Source: an uncultured Lachnospiraceae bacterium
GTDB lineage: Bacteria > Bacillota > Clostridia > Lachnospirales > Lachnospiraceae
Direction of reading: 5' to 3'
DNA length: 64,000 nt
Assembly: GCA_910588655.1 (NCBI GenBank)
Contig: CAJUPJ010000001.1
Coordinates: 171,685 to 235,684, forward strand
The number at the start of each line of letters is the position of its first letter. Positions within the stretch are counted from its first letter, which is position 1. The notes below the pieces were generated by a model that was not told the DNA's origin, did no database searches, and saw nothing but the letters and a program-made list of their open reading frames with translations. Positions 16,873 through 25,827 of the stretch are shown here, piece after piece. The position numbers and the translations under genes were made by a program.

Positions 16873-18879
16873 ATGGAGAAGGTAAAGGCAAAAAAAGAGA
16901 AAAAGGTAAGGGTAACTTCTATAAAATTTAAGCTTCTCAGGATTATTATACCAGTAGTTATTGTAATGGTTGGTGTACTTGTATTATTTTCATACAGGAT
17001 ATCCAAAGAGCTTCTTGAAAATTCATCACATAACCTGCTAGAACTGTCAGTGAGTAAACAGGCAACGCAGATAGAAGCATGGCTTAATGAAAACCTTGCT
17101 TCATTTAAGATGGCAAAGCAGAATATTGAAACGACAAGACCTGGCAGTACAGAGTTACAGACAGTTATTGATGGATATTATGGATTTAACCCAAACTTTA
17201 AAGACGGCATATATATTGCTGGCTCAGATGGAAGTGTTGTAAAGGCATCGCAGTCAGGGCTTACAATTAATAATGTAACAGAGTCTGTATGGTACAAGCA
17301 GGGTATTACAAGAAAGAACATGGCATATACAAGTTCTTACAAAAATGAAGATGGTAATGATGTAGTAAGTGCAACAGGAATTTTAAATGACGGTTCGGGT
17401 GTGCTAAAGGTTATATCTGCTGATTTGTCTATAGACAAGATATCAATAATAGTTAATTCATATATTGATATGGAAGGTGCACATGCATTTCTTGTGGACA
17501 AGGATACAAGGAAAATAATTGCACACAGGGAGTCTTCTGTTATTTCAAGCGGGCTTGGCGATAATAAAGAAGATAAATATTTTATGGCGCTGGATAGCAA
17601 GATTAGTAAGAATGATTTGGCATATTCTTCAGTAGAAGGCAATATGACAGTATTTGAGGAGATTTCGGGAACAGACTGGATACTTGTTTCATATGTGCCA
17701 GAATCACTTGTACTGGCAGATGTTAATGCTTTACGGACAAAGATGGTTGTTATAGGGCTTGTTTTAATATTGCTGCTCTGTGTGCTTATTGACCGTGTTG
17801 TTAATATAATGATACGCCCTGTAAGCAGGATTACTAATGCTATTACTACTATGTCTTCAGGTGATTTTACTGTAGATGTCCAGGTAAAAGGGCGTGATGA
17901 AATTGCGCTTATGGGCGGGAGTGTTAAGCAGTTTATGGCATCAATGCGTGATATACTGAAAGATATACATAATATTTCCAGCCAGTTAAGTGAGCAGGCA
18001 TGGAACAGTGACAGCATATCATCAGAACTTTACAGTTCAGCCCAGACACAGGCAAGTTCTATGTCAGAGCTTAATACAACAGTTGACCAGCTTTCAGTTT
18101 CTGTAAATGAAATTGCAGAAAATGCAACCAGGCTTGCTATGGTTGTTACAGATACACATGAGGACAGCAGCCATGTGGATGAAAAAATGCAGGAAACTGT
18201 CAGTGTATCAAATAAAGGGCGTTCAGACATGCAGAAGATTGGTGTTGCTATGAAAGATATAAGCACCTCAATCAGTGAACTGAATTCTGCTGTAGATAAG
18301 GTTGGTGAAGCTTCAGAGGAAATTACAAAGATAGTTGCACTTATCGGGGATATTGCAGATGAAACAAACCTTCTGTCACTTAATGCTTCTATTGAGGCAG
18401 CGAGGGCAGGTGAGATGGGCAAAGGATTTGCTGTGGTTGCGGCACAGATTGGGCAGCTTGCACAAAACAGCACAGATTCTGTAGGCAATATTACAAAACT
18501 TATTGATGAAATCAGGGAGCTTGTTAATAATGCAGTAGTACAGGCTGGTACAAGTTCAAAGAATATTGATGAAAGCAGCAAGCTTATATATACAGCAGTG
18601 GAAACATTTGATATTATATATAAGAATATTGAAGAAACTAATGATATGATAGCACATATGATAAGCAAGGTTGGGGAAGTTGATGAGGTAGCAACAACAG
18701 TTGCAGCGATATCAGAGGAGCAGGCAGCAAGCTCTGATGAAATACTTGCAACTTCTGAAAATATGGTAGTACAGGCAAATTCAATTTCAGAGAACAGCCA
18801 CAAAGTAGCAGGTGATTCAAAAATACTTGCAGAAACGGCAGAAAGGCTGTCAAAGCAGATTAATACATTTAAAATATAA
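16873..18879 (+). CDS. Methyl-accepting chemotaxis protein with dCache sensor
   Basis: The 668-residue chemoreceptor has membrane helix 1 at about 18-38 and an extracellular double-Cache-like sensor at about 40-280. Membrane helix 2 spans about 290-312, followed by a HAMP domain (to about 365). A long coiled-coil signalling domain has its conserved tip IEAARAGEMGKGFAVVA near residue 505-525. It would control the CheA kinase and flagellar bias in response to a ligand. Start: the ATG at 16873 has AGGAGGTGG 6 bases upstream; an in-frame ATG at 16849 also has a weaker site. A sugar-binding lipoprotein gene follows 25 bases downstream, hinting that ligand may be presented by that protein. Confidence 0.92.
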   Translation: MEKVKAKKEKKVRVTSIKFKLLRIIIPVVIVMVGVLVLFSYRISKELLENSSHNLLELSVSKQATQIEAWLNENLASFKMAKQNIETTRPGSTELQTVIDGYYGFNPNFKDGIYIAGSDGSVVKASQSGLTINNVTESVWYKQGITRKNMAYTSSYKNEDGNDVVSATGILNDGSGVLKVISADLSIDKISIIVNSYIDMEGAHAFLVDKDTRKIIAHRESSVISSGLGDNKEDKYFMALDSKISKNDLAYSSVEGNMTVFEEISGTDWILVSYVPESLVLADVNALRTKMVVIGLVLILLLCVLIDRVVNIMIRPVSRITNAITTMSSGDFTVDVQVKGRDEIALMGGSVKQFMASMRDILKDIHNISSQLSEQAWNSDSISSELYSSAQTQASSMSELNTTVDQLSVSVNEIAENATRLAMVVTDTHEDSSHVDEKMQETVSVSNKGRSDMQKIGVAMKDISTSISELNSAVDKVGEASEEITKIVALIGDIADETNLLSLNASIEAARAGEMGKGFAVVAAQIGQLAQNSTDSVGNITKLIDEIRELVNNAVVQAGTSSKNIDESSKLIYTAVETFDIIYKNIEETNDMIAHMISKVGEVDEVATTVAAISEEQAASSDEILATSENMVVQANSISENSHKVAGDSKILAETAERLSKQINTFKI

Positions 18880-18904
18880 ACATACAGAAAGGAGACCAGG
18901 CGTT

Positions 18905-19876
18905 ATGAAGAAAGCTATAAGTTTATTTCTGTCATGCCTATTGTGTATTAATGTGCTGGCAGGGTGCAGCAGCAAAGGCACAGGGGATGGCAGCGGCATA
19001 AGGATATACCTTACAGTATCACAGGCTGATACTTTCAGGTCTTCGCTTATAGATGCAGCAGCAAAGGAAGCTGAAAAAATTGGTGCAGAATTTGTTGCGG
19101 AGGATGCAGAGGGTGTTCTTGAAACACAGGTGGCACAGATTAAAAAGGCAACACAGGAAGGTTATGATGTAATATTGTGCAATCCTATTAATACAGATAC
19201 AGCACTTGAGCTTGAAGAGATTGCAGGCAGCATACCAATAGTTTTTTATAACAGCTGCCCAGATGATAAAAGGCTTAAAGCTGACAAATATGTATATGTC
19301 GGGTCAAGTGAGGCGGATGCTGGAAGATACCAGGCTGAATATATACTGGAGAACAGCCAGGGCAAAGATGAAGTAAATATAGTAATTATGCAAGGTGAAC
19401 TTGGACATTCAGCTACCAAAGAAAGGACAGATTCACTAATACAGGCACTTAAAGAGTCAGATAAAACCATAAATGTAGTATTTAAAGATACAGCAAACTG
19501 GGACCAGGGGCAGGCAAAGGATTTATTTAATATATTCCTGTCAACCGGGCAGCCATATGATTTTGTCGCAAGTAATAATGATTCAATGGCACTCGGGGTA
19601 CTTGATGCATATGCTGAAAATAACATTAACCCGGCAGATGTGCCAGTGCTTGGTGTAGATGCAACAGCAGACGGGTGTGCTTCTATTGAAGAAGGGAAAA
19701 TGGTATTTACTGTATACCAGTCTGCAAAAGGACAGGGTGAATATGCAGTAAAGGCAGCAGCAGAGCTTGCAAAAGGCGGCTCAATAAGCAGTATAGAGGG
19801 TGCAACAAAAGACAATAAATATGTCTATGTCCCATTTGAAAAGGTGGACAGTTCTAATGTAAGCCAGTATAAATAA
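18905..19876 (+). CDS. Sugar-type ABC substrate-binding lipoprotein (RbsB-like), no transporter genes adjacent
   Basis: This 323-residue lipoprotein has a signal peptide with lipobox LAGC (Cys20) and a Peripla_BP_4 fold. Visible features include IRIYLTVSQADTFRSSLID at the start of lobe 1, the DVILCNPINTDTALELE stretch, and ASNNDSMALGVLDA followed by VPVLGVDATADG. The last two are typical of ribose/galactose-type binding proteins. Neither a permease nor an ATPase gene is nearby, so it may serve an unlinked transporter or act as a ligand-presenting partner for the chemoreceptor encoded just upstream. The start ATG at 18905 follows AAAGGAG. Ligand cannot be predicted. Confidence 0.85.
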   Translation: MKKAISLFLSCLLCINVLAGCSSKGTGDGSGIRIYLTVSQADTFRSSLIDAAAKEAEKIGAEFVAEDAEGVLETQVAQIKKATQEGYDVILCNPINTDTALELEEIAGSIPIVFYNSCPDDKRLKADKYVYVGSSEADAGRYQAEYILENSQGKDEVNIVIMQGELGHSATKERTDSLIQALKESDKTINVVFKDTANWDQGQAKDLFNIFLSTGQPYDFVASNNDSMALGVLDAYAENNINPADVPVLGVDATADGCASIEEGKMVFTVYQSAKGQGEYAVKAAAELAKGGSISSIEGATKDNKYVYVPFEKVDSSNVSQYK

Positions 19877-19923
19877 TATTAAAATATATTTAAGTAATCC
19901 AATACATGAAAGGTGGTTATAAA

Positions 19924-21156
19924 ATGTTTAAAATTAATGACAATTATCTTAAGTTACCAGGAAGCTATTTATTTTCAACAATAGCAAAGAAGGTTGCAGC
20001 ATACAGTGAGGCTAATCCAGGCAAGGCAGGCAATATTATACGCCTTGGCATAGGTGATGTGACACTTCCGCTCTCAAAGGCTGTTATTGAAAGACTTCAT
20101 AGTGCAGTAGATGAGATGTCAAAGAAAGAAACATTTAAGGGATATGCGCCAGAACTTGGTTATGAGTTTTTGCGTACAGCAATATCAGATAATGATTATA
20201 AAAGCCGTGGGTGCAGTATTGAGGCAGATGAGATATTTATTAGTGATGGTGCAAAGAGTGATTCAGGAAATATAGGGGATATTTTTGCACAGGATAATAA
20301 AATTGCAGTCTGTGACCCGGTTTATCCTGTATATGTTGATACAAATGCAATGGCAGGACGTACAGGTGTTTATGACCCTGCAACAGAGAAATGGTCAGAT
20401 GTAATATATATGCCTTGTACAAAGGAAAATAATTTCTGTCCTGGAACACCATCAGAAACACCAGATATAATTTACCTTTGCTTCCCAAATAACCCTACAG
20501 GTACAACAATAACAAAGGAACAGTTACAGGTCTGGGTTGATTATGCATTAAAATCAGGGGCAGTTATTATTTATGATGCTGCATATGAAGCATATATCTC
20601 AACTCCTGGTGTGCCACATTCTATTTATGAGTGTGAAGGGGCAAGGGCATGTGCCATTGAGCTTAGAAGCTTTTCTAAAAATGCTGGTTTTACAGGCACA
20701 CGTCTTGGATTTACTGTTATTCCAAAAGAACTTAAGTGCGGGGATGTAACCCTCCACAGTTTATGGGCACGCCGCCACGGTACAAAGTTTAATGGAGCAC
20801 CTTATATTATACAGGCAGCAGGTGCAGCAGTTTATACAGATGAGGGTAAAAAGCAGACAGCAGAACAGATTGCATATTATATGAATAATGCAAAGATTAT
20901 AAGGGAAGGTTTGGAAGCAGCAGGCTATGAGATATATGGCGGTACAGATGCCCCTTATATCTGGCTTAAGACACCAGATAACATGACTTCATGGGAATTT
21001 TTTGATTATCTTCTGGAGAACCTTAATATTGTTGGTACACCAGGTTCAGGCTTCGGGCCTAGCGGTGAAGGCTATTTCAGGCTGACAGCATTTGGAAGCC
21101 TTGAAAATACTAAGAAAGCAATGGAACGAATAAAAGCAGGTGATGCAAATATATGA
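19924..21156 (+). CDS. dapL: LL-diaminopimelate aminotransferase
   Basis: DapL converts tetrahydrodipicolinate directly to LL-diaminopimelate with glutamate as amino donor. This is a one-step route to lysine and peptidoglycan found in many Clostridia. The 410-residue class I/II PLP aminotransferase contains the family's N-terminal NDNYLKLPGSYLFSTIAKK, IRLGIGDVTLPL, CFPNNPTGTTI, and the PLP lysine in ELRSFSKNAGFTGTRLGF. Start: the ATG at 19924 follows AAAGGTGG; an ATG at 19906 would place this ribosome site inside the gene. The last four bases overlap the start of the DUF1002 gene. It is a confident call. Confidence 0.95.
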   Translation: MFKINDNYLKLPGSYLFSTIAKKVAAYSEANPGKAGNIIRLGIGDVTLPLSKAVIERLHSAVDEMSKKETFKGYAPELGYEFLRTAISDNDYKSRGCSIEADEIFISDGAKSDSGNIGDIFAQDNKIAVCDPVYPVYVDTNAMAGRTGVYDPATEKWSDVIYMPCTKENNFCPGTPSETPDIIYLCFPNNPTGTTITKEQLQVWVDYALKSGAVIIYDAAYEAYISTPGVPHSIYECEGARACAIELRSFSKNAGFTGTRLGFTVIPKELKCGDVTLHSLWARRHGTKFNGAPYIIQAAGAAVYTDEGKKQTAEQIAYYMNNAKIIREGLEAAGYEIYGGTDAPYIWLKTPDNMTSWEFFDYLLENLNIVGTPGSGFGPSGEGYFRLTAFGSLENTKKAMERIKAGDANI

Positions 21157-22079
21157 TAAAAATATTCAAAAGAGTTTTATATACAGCCCTGGCAGTATGT
21201 GTACTGGCTGCCGCCGTACCAGTGCCAGCAGGGGCAGATGCCGTTCCGGCATCCGGTTATGATAAATACATTGCATTTGGTGCAGATTTAAAACCATCTG
21301 AGAAAACTTCTGTTTTAAATATATTCGGGCTGGCAGAAACAGACCTTGCAGATTATAAAACAATAGAAATTACCAATAAGGATGAACATGATTACCTTGG
21401 GGATTATCTTGACAAATCAGTAATAGGCACAAGGGCACTTTCATCAGTAATGATAGTAAAAACTGAAGAGGGAAGCGGAATCCGCGTATCAACTAATAAT
21501 GTAAATTACTGTACGTCAGGAATGTACTGCAACGCATTAATAACAGCAGGTTTAAGTGATGCCCAGGTTACAGTTGCTGCCCCGTTTAATATATCAGGGA
21601 CTTCAGCGCTTGTAGGTGCTATGAAGGCTTATTCTGTCATGACAGGGGAAGATATCTCTGAAAGTACAATGGATACTGCAACAGATGAACTTGTAACAAC
21701 AGCAGAAGTTGCAGAAAGCATTGGCGATAATGACAAGGTAGTACAGCTTGTAGCTGCTGCCAAGCAGAAGATTTTTGAAGAAGAGCTTTCATCAATGGAT
21801 GATATAAGGGATGCAGTAGAATCATCAGCAGAAGCACTTAAGATAAATATAGAAGAGGAAGATGTTGAAAAGCTGACAGCAATGCTTAAAAAGGTTTCAG
21901 AAGTTGATATAGATGTTGATGCTATAAAAGAACAGGCATCAGAAATTTATAATAAGCTTAAGGATGCAGGAATTGATTTTAGCAAAGTTGATACAAAAGG
22001 GCTTGCAGATAAGGTAGGCGATTTTTTTGCAAATATATTTAATGCAATAAAAGACTTTTTTAGCGGGCTGTTTGGTTAG
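21153..22079 (+). CDS. Secreted DUF1002-type protein
   Basis: The 308-residue protein has a signal peptide (hydrophobic 8-22, cleavage near AGADA) followed by a DUF1002-like domain. Recognisable stretches are VIGTRALSSVMI, NYCTSGMYCNALITAGL and VTVAAPFNISGTSALVGAM. The C-terminal third is acidic and helical and ends in an amphipathic segment, FFANIFNAIKDFFSGLF. It starts inside the dapL stop (ATGA overlap) and is followed 17 bases later by gatC, so it is part of that transcript. The function of DUF1002 is not established. Export across the membrane is the only safe inference. Confidence 0.82.
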   Translation: MIKIFKRVLYTALAVCVLAAAVPVPAGADAVPASGYDKYIAFGADLKPSEKTSVLNIFGLAETDLADYKTIEITNKDEHDYLGDYLDKSVIGTRALSSVMIVKTEEGSGIRVSTNNVNYCTSGMYCNALITAGLSDAQVTVAAPFNISGTSALVGAMKAYSVMTGEDISESTMDTATDELVTTAEVAESIGDNDKVVQLVAAAKQKIFEEELSSMDDIRDAVESSAEALKINIEEEDVEKLTAMLKKVSEVDIDVDAIKEQASEIYNKLKDAGIDFSKVDTKGLADKVGDFFANIFNAIKDFFSGLFG

Positions 22080-22096
22080 GAAGGCGGAATATAGTT

Positions 22097-22390
22097 ATGG
22101 CAAATATTATTTCAGATGAAACTATTGAGTATGTAGGAATTCTTGCAAAGCTTGAACTGGACAGTGAGGAGAAGGAACAGGCAAAGAAAGATATGGGGAG
22201 GATGCTTGATTATATAGACAAGCTTAATGAACTGGATACAGACGGGGCAGAACCGATGTCACATATTTTCCCGGTTAATAATGTATTCAGGGAAGATGAA
22301 GTGTGTAATGGTGACGGCAGGGAAATTACGCTTGCTAATGCACCTGAAAGAAAAGAGGACTGTTTTGTAGTCCCTAAAACTATAGTATAG
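22097..22390 (+). CDS. gatC: Asp-tRNA(Asn)/Glu-tRNA(Gln) amidotransferase subunit C
   Basis: GatC (97 residues) stabilises the GatA-GatB contact in the tRNA-dependent amidotransferase that makes Gln-tRNA(Gln) and/or Asn-tRNA(Asn). Typical features are YVGILAKLELDSEE at the start, MLDYIDKLNELDT in the middle and MSHIFPVNNVFREDEV toward the end. It has an AAGGCGG ribosome site and opens the gatCAB run. Length is normal for the family. Confidence 0.95.
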   Translation: MANIISDETIEYVGILAKLELDSEEKEQAKKDMGRMLDYIDKLNELDTDGAEPMSHIFPVNNVFREDEVCNGDGREITLANAPERKEDCFVVPKTIV

Positions 22391-22432
22391 TCTGGTTACA
22401 GCTTACCGGTTTGTAACTTAATGGAGGTAAAA

Positions 22433-23890
22433 ATGTCTTTAATGAATTTGACAGCCACAGGGCTTGGAGAGAAAATAAAGAACAAAGAAATATCTGCACC
22501 AGAAGCTGTCCGGGCTGCGCTGGATGCAACTGAAGCGAAGGAAGCAGAATTAAACAGTTTTGTTACTGTTGACAGGGAAGGTGCTATAAAGCGTGCAAAC
22601 GAAGTACAGAAGTTAATTGATGAAGGAAAGCTGGAGAGCCCTGTTGCTGGTGTGCCTGTTGCAATAAAGGACAATATGTGTACTGAAGGGCTGCTTACAA
22701 CATGCAGTTCAAAGATACTTGGTAATTATGTTCCTTCATATACAGCAGAAGCAGTCCTTAACCTTGAAAGGGCAGGTGCTGTAATTATTGGCAAGACAAA
22801 TATGGATGAGTTTGCTATGGGCAGCACTACGGAAACATCTGCTTACGGTGCTACAAAGAATCCCTGGAATACAGGGCATGTCCCTGGAGGTTCATCAGGA
22901 GGTTCATGTGCTGCTGTAGCAGCATGTGAGTGCCCTTATGCACTTGGTTCAGATACAGGTGGCTCTATAAGGCAGCCAAGTTCATTCTGTGGTGTTACAG
23001 GGATAAAACCTACGTATGGTACGGTTTCACGTTACGGGCTTATAGCATATGGTTCTTCACTTGACCAGATAGGGCCTGTTGCAAAAGATGTTACTGACTG
23101 TGCAACAGTACTGGAGATAATAGCATCATATGACAAGAAAGACTCCACATCTGTCAAGCGTGACAGCTATGATTTTACATCTGCACTTATTGATGATGTA
23201 AAAGGCATGAAAATAGGAATACCTTCTGATTATTTTGGTGAAGGGCTTGACAGTGAAGTAAAGGAAGCAGTCCTGGATGCTGCAAAGGAGCTTGAAAAGA
23301 AGGGTGCAGTTATTGAAGAATTTAACTTAAGCCTTGTTGATTATGCAATACCTGCATATTATATAATTGCATGTGCAGAAGCAAGTTCAAACCTTGCAAG
23401 GTTTGACGGGGTAAAATATGGTTTCCGTACAGAAGATTATAACGGGCTTCACAATATGTATAAAAAGACACGTTCAGAAGGTTTTGGCGCAGAAGTAAAG
23501 AGAAGGATTATGCTTGGTTCATTTGTACTTAGTTCTGGTTACTATGATGCATATTATATAAAAGCACTTAAAACAAAAGCACTTATTAAGAAAGCTTTTG
23601 ATAATGCATTTAGCAAATATGATGTAATACTTGGGCCTGCTGCACCGTCTACAGCCCCTGCGCTTGGACAGAGTTTAAGTGACCCGCTTAAAATGTACCT
23701 TGGTGATATTTATACAATTTCAGCAAACCTTGCAGGGCTTCCAGGAATAACTGTACCTTGTGGAATGGACAGCAAAAACCTTCCTATAGGGCTGCAGATT
23801 TTAGGTAATTGTTTTAAAGAGAAAAATATAATACGTGCAGCGTATTCATTTGAACAGACAAGAGAATACAAATACAGCCCGCTTGCGTAG
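22433..23890 (+). CDS. gatA: Asp/Glu-tRNA amidotransferase subunit A
   Basis: GatA is the amidase that frees ammonia from glutamine for transfer to the tRNA-bound acid. The 485-residue protein has the amidase signature catalytic triad: Lys in VAIKDNMC, the cis-Ser and nucleophile Ser in GGSSGGSCAAVAA and LGSDTGGSIRQP. The ALTAPLP-type C-terminal region reads LGPAAPSTAPALGQ. Start: the ATG at 22433 follows GGAGG by 5 bases, which is better placed than the ATG at 22421. It sits between gatC and gatB with short gaps, consistent with one operon. Confidence 0.96.
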   Translation: MSLMNLTATGLGEKIKNKEISAPEAVRAALDATEAKEAELNSFVTVDREGAIKRANEVQKLIDEGKLESPVAGVPVAIKDNMCTEGLLTTCSSKILGNYVPSYTAEAVLNLERAGAVIIGKTNMDEFAMGSTTETSAYGATKNPWNTGHVPGGSSGGSCAAVAACECPYALGSDTGGSIRQPSSFCGVTGIKPTYGTVSRYGLIAYGSSLDQIGPVAKDVTDCATVLEIIASYDKKDSTSVKRDSYDFTSALIDDVKGMKIGIPSDYFGEGLDSEVKEAVLDAAKELEKKGAVIEEFNLSLVDYAIPAYYIIACAEASSNLARFDGVKYGFRTEDYNGLHNMYKKTRSEGFGAEVKRRIMLGSFVLSSGYYDAYYIKALKTKALIKKAFDNAFSKYDVILGPAAPSTAPALGQSLSDPLKMYLGDIYTISANLAGLPGITVPCGMDSKNLPIGLQILGNCFKEKNIIRAAYSFEQTREYKYSPLA

Positions 23891-23916
23891 ACGGGAAGCA
23901 GAATGGAGGTTTATTA

Positions 23917-25347
23917 ATGAAACAGTATGAAACAGTTATCGGACTTGAAGTGCATGTAGAGCTTGCAACTAAAACTAAAATCTTCTGTTCATGCCCTACA
24001 GAATTCGGGGGTGCGCCAAATTCGCACACATGCCCTGTCTGTACAGGTATGCCCGGTTCACTTCCTGTTTTAAATAAAAAGGTAGTTGAATATGCTGCTG
24101 CTGTAGGACTTGCCACCAACTGCAGGATTACACAGAACTGTAAATTTGACCGCAAGAACTATTTTTATCCTGATAACCCACAGAATTACCAGATATCACA
24201 GCTTTATTACCCTATATGCAGGGATGGCGGGATTGAGATTGCAACAGAAGATGGAGGCACTAAGACTATAGGCATACATGAAATCCATATGGAAGAGGAT
24301 GCAGGGAAGCTTGTGCATGATGAATGGGGCGAAAGTTCGCTTGTAGACTTTAACCGTTCAGGTGTGCCGCTTATTGAGATTGTTTCAGAGCCGGATATGC
24401 GTTCAGCGGATGAAGTAATAGCATATCTTGATAAGCTGCGCCTTATTATACAGTACCTTGGAGCATCAGACTGCAAACTCCAGGAGGGGTCAATGCGCGC
24501 AGATGTCAACCTTTCCATAAGGGAAGCAGGAACGGAAGAGTTTGGTACACGTACAGAGATGAAAAACCTTAATTCATTTAAGGCTATTGCAAGGGCTATA
24601 GAGGCAGAAAAAGAGCGCCAGATTGATATAATTGAATCAGGTGGCAAAGTTATACAGGAAACAAGGCGCTGGGATGATAACAAAGAGTATTCATACGCAA
24701 TGCGTTCAAAAGAGGATGCACAGGACTACCGTTATTTCCCAGAACCAGACCTTGTGCCAGTAGTTATAAGTGATGAGTGGCTGGAAGAAATAAAAGCAGC
24801 ACAGCCAGAGTTCCGCGACGAAAAGTTAAAGCGTTATAAAGAGGAGTTTAAAATTCCAGAATATGACGCCCAGATTATTACAGGGGACAAGCATCTTGCA
24901 GATATTTTTGAAAAGGCTTCTGCTATATGCAACAATCCTAAGAAAGTATCAAACTGGCTTATGGTTGAAACAATGCGCCTTATGAAAGAGAGTAATACAG
25001 AGCCTTCACAGCTTAAGTTTTCACCAGAAAACCTTGCTAAGCTTGTAAACCTGGCAGAAAACAAAGTAATAAACAGCCAGACAGCCAAAGAAGTATTTGA
25101 AAAAATGTTTAATGACAATACTGACCCTGAAAAATATGTTGAAGAAAACGGGCTTAAAGCTGTGTCAGATGACGGGGCGTTAAGGGAAGTAGTACAGAAA
25201 GTTATAGAAGCAAACCCACAGCCTGTAGAAGATTACCATAATGGCAAGAAGAAAGCAGCAGGCTTCCTTGTAGGGCAGATAATGAAAGAGATGAAGGGCA
25301 AGGCAGACCCTGCATCGGTGAATGCAATTCTTAAAGAACTTTTATAA
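23917..25347 (+). CDS. gatB: Asp/Glu-tRNA amidotransferase subunit B
   Basis: GatB binds the mischarged tRNA and activates the acid with ATP. The 476-residue protein shows the N-terminal YETVIGLEVHVEL, zinc-site cysteines in FCSCPTEF and CPVCTGMPGSLP, the family stretch NYQISQLYYPI, and the C-terminal YqeY-like tail ending AVNAILKELL. The ribosome site GGAGG precedes the ATG by 8 bases. Together with gatC and gatA it supplies the whole amidotransferase, consistent with a clostridial lineage that forms amidated tRNAs indirectly. Confidence 0.96.
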   Translation: MKQYETVIGLEVHVELATKTKIFCSCPTEFGGAPNSHTCPVCTGMPGSLPVLNKKVVEYAAAVGLATNCRITQNCKFDRKNYFYPDNPQNYQISQLYYPICRDGGIEIATEDGGTKTIGIHEIHMEEDAGKLVHDEWGESSLVDFNRSGVPLIEIVSEPDMRSADEVIAYLDKLRLIIQYLGASDCKLQEGSMRADVNLSIREAGTEEFGTRTEMKNLNSFKAIARAIEAEKERQIDIIESGGKVIQETRRWDDNKEYSYAMRSKEDAQDYRYFPEPDLVPVVISDEWLEEIKAAQPEFRDEKLKRYKEEFKIPEYDAQIITGDKHLADIFEKASAICNNPKKVSNWLMVETMRLMKESNTEPSQLKFSPENLAKLVNLAENKVINSQTAKEVFEKMFNDNTDPEKYVEENGLKAVSDDGALREVVQKVIEANPQPVEDYHNGKKKAAGFLVGQIMKEMKGKADPASVNAILKELL

Positions 25348-25393
25348 TATGTTTAAAAAGGTATAAGAACATGTTATAACATGGGAGGAGATT

Positions 25394-25792
25394 ATGGAGG
25401 AAGAGCAGGAAATTGAAATTGAAAACAGAAGAAGCCAGAGAGTACCAGCTTTTATGCATCTCCAAGTTTCTTCTGTATTTAAACAGAATAATGTACATGT
25501 AAGCAATCTTAATGCACCTATAGAAGTTATTGATATATCAAAATACGGGATAGGTTTTGTAACAAAGAGTATTCTCCCAATAGGCTTTTATTTTGATTTA
25601 AGGCTTCAGTTTGAAGATGGAAGGGACAGCGTTAACTGTGTTGTAAGGATTGTAAGGAGAAAACAGCGTGACGACGGATTTACAGTGTATGGATGTGAAT
25701 TTATAGGAATGTCGCCTGTATTTGACTATATATTTGATGGTACAGGAAAAAGCTGTATTAATAAAGAAGATTATCCAGAAATTGAAGATTAA
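25394..25792 (+). CDS. PilZ domain protein (predicted cyclic-di-GMP binding)
   Basis: The 132-residue protein carries the two c-di-GMP contact motifs of PilZ domains: RRSQR (RxxxR) at about residues 12-16 and DISKYGIGF (DxSxxG) near 49-57. It is followed by the beta-barrel strands FDLRLQFEDG and VVRIVRRKQRDDGFTVYGCEFIG. No other domain is present, so it is a single-domain receptor, likely acting on a partner. It lies next to, and convergent with, the FliK-like gene; a motility role is plausible but inferred. GGGAGGAG precedes the ATG. Confidence 0.88.
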   Translation: MEEEQEIEIENRRSQRVPAFMHLQVSSVFKQNNVHVSNLNAPIEVIDISKYGIGFVTKSILPIGFYFDLRLQFEDGRDSVNCVVRIVRRKQRDDGFTVYGCEFIGMSPVFDYIFDGTGKSCINKEDYPEIED

Positions 25793-25797
25793 AAGCA

Positions 25798-25824
25798 GAA
25801 AAGGCAGGTAAAACCTGCCTTTTC
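25798..25824. terminator. Bidirectional terminator between PilZ and FliK-like genes
   Basis: AAGGCAGGT (25801-25809) and ACCTGCCTT (25813-25821) pair perfectly around AAA. An A-rich run lies on the left and TTC on the right, so it can serve both convergent genes. Confidence 0.85.
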
Positions 25825-25827
25825 AAT

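Noticed and set aside
17337..18803. Two long antisense frames across the chemoreceptor gene
   Set aside because: Typical antisense shadows of the Ala/Glu/Ser-rich coiled coil; no start signals.
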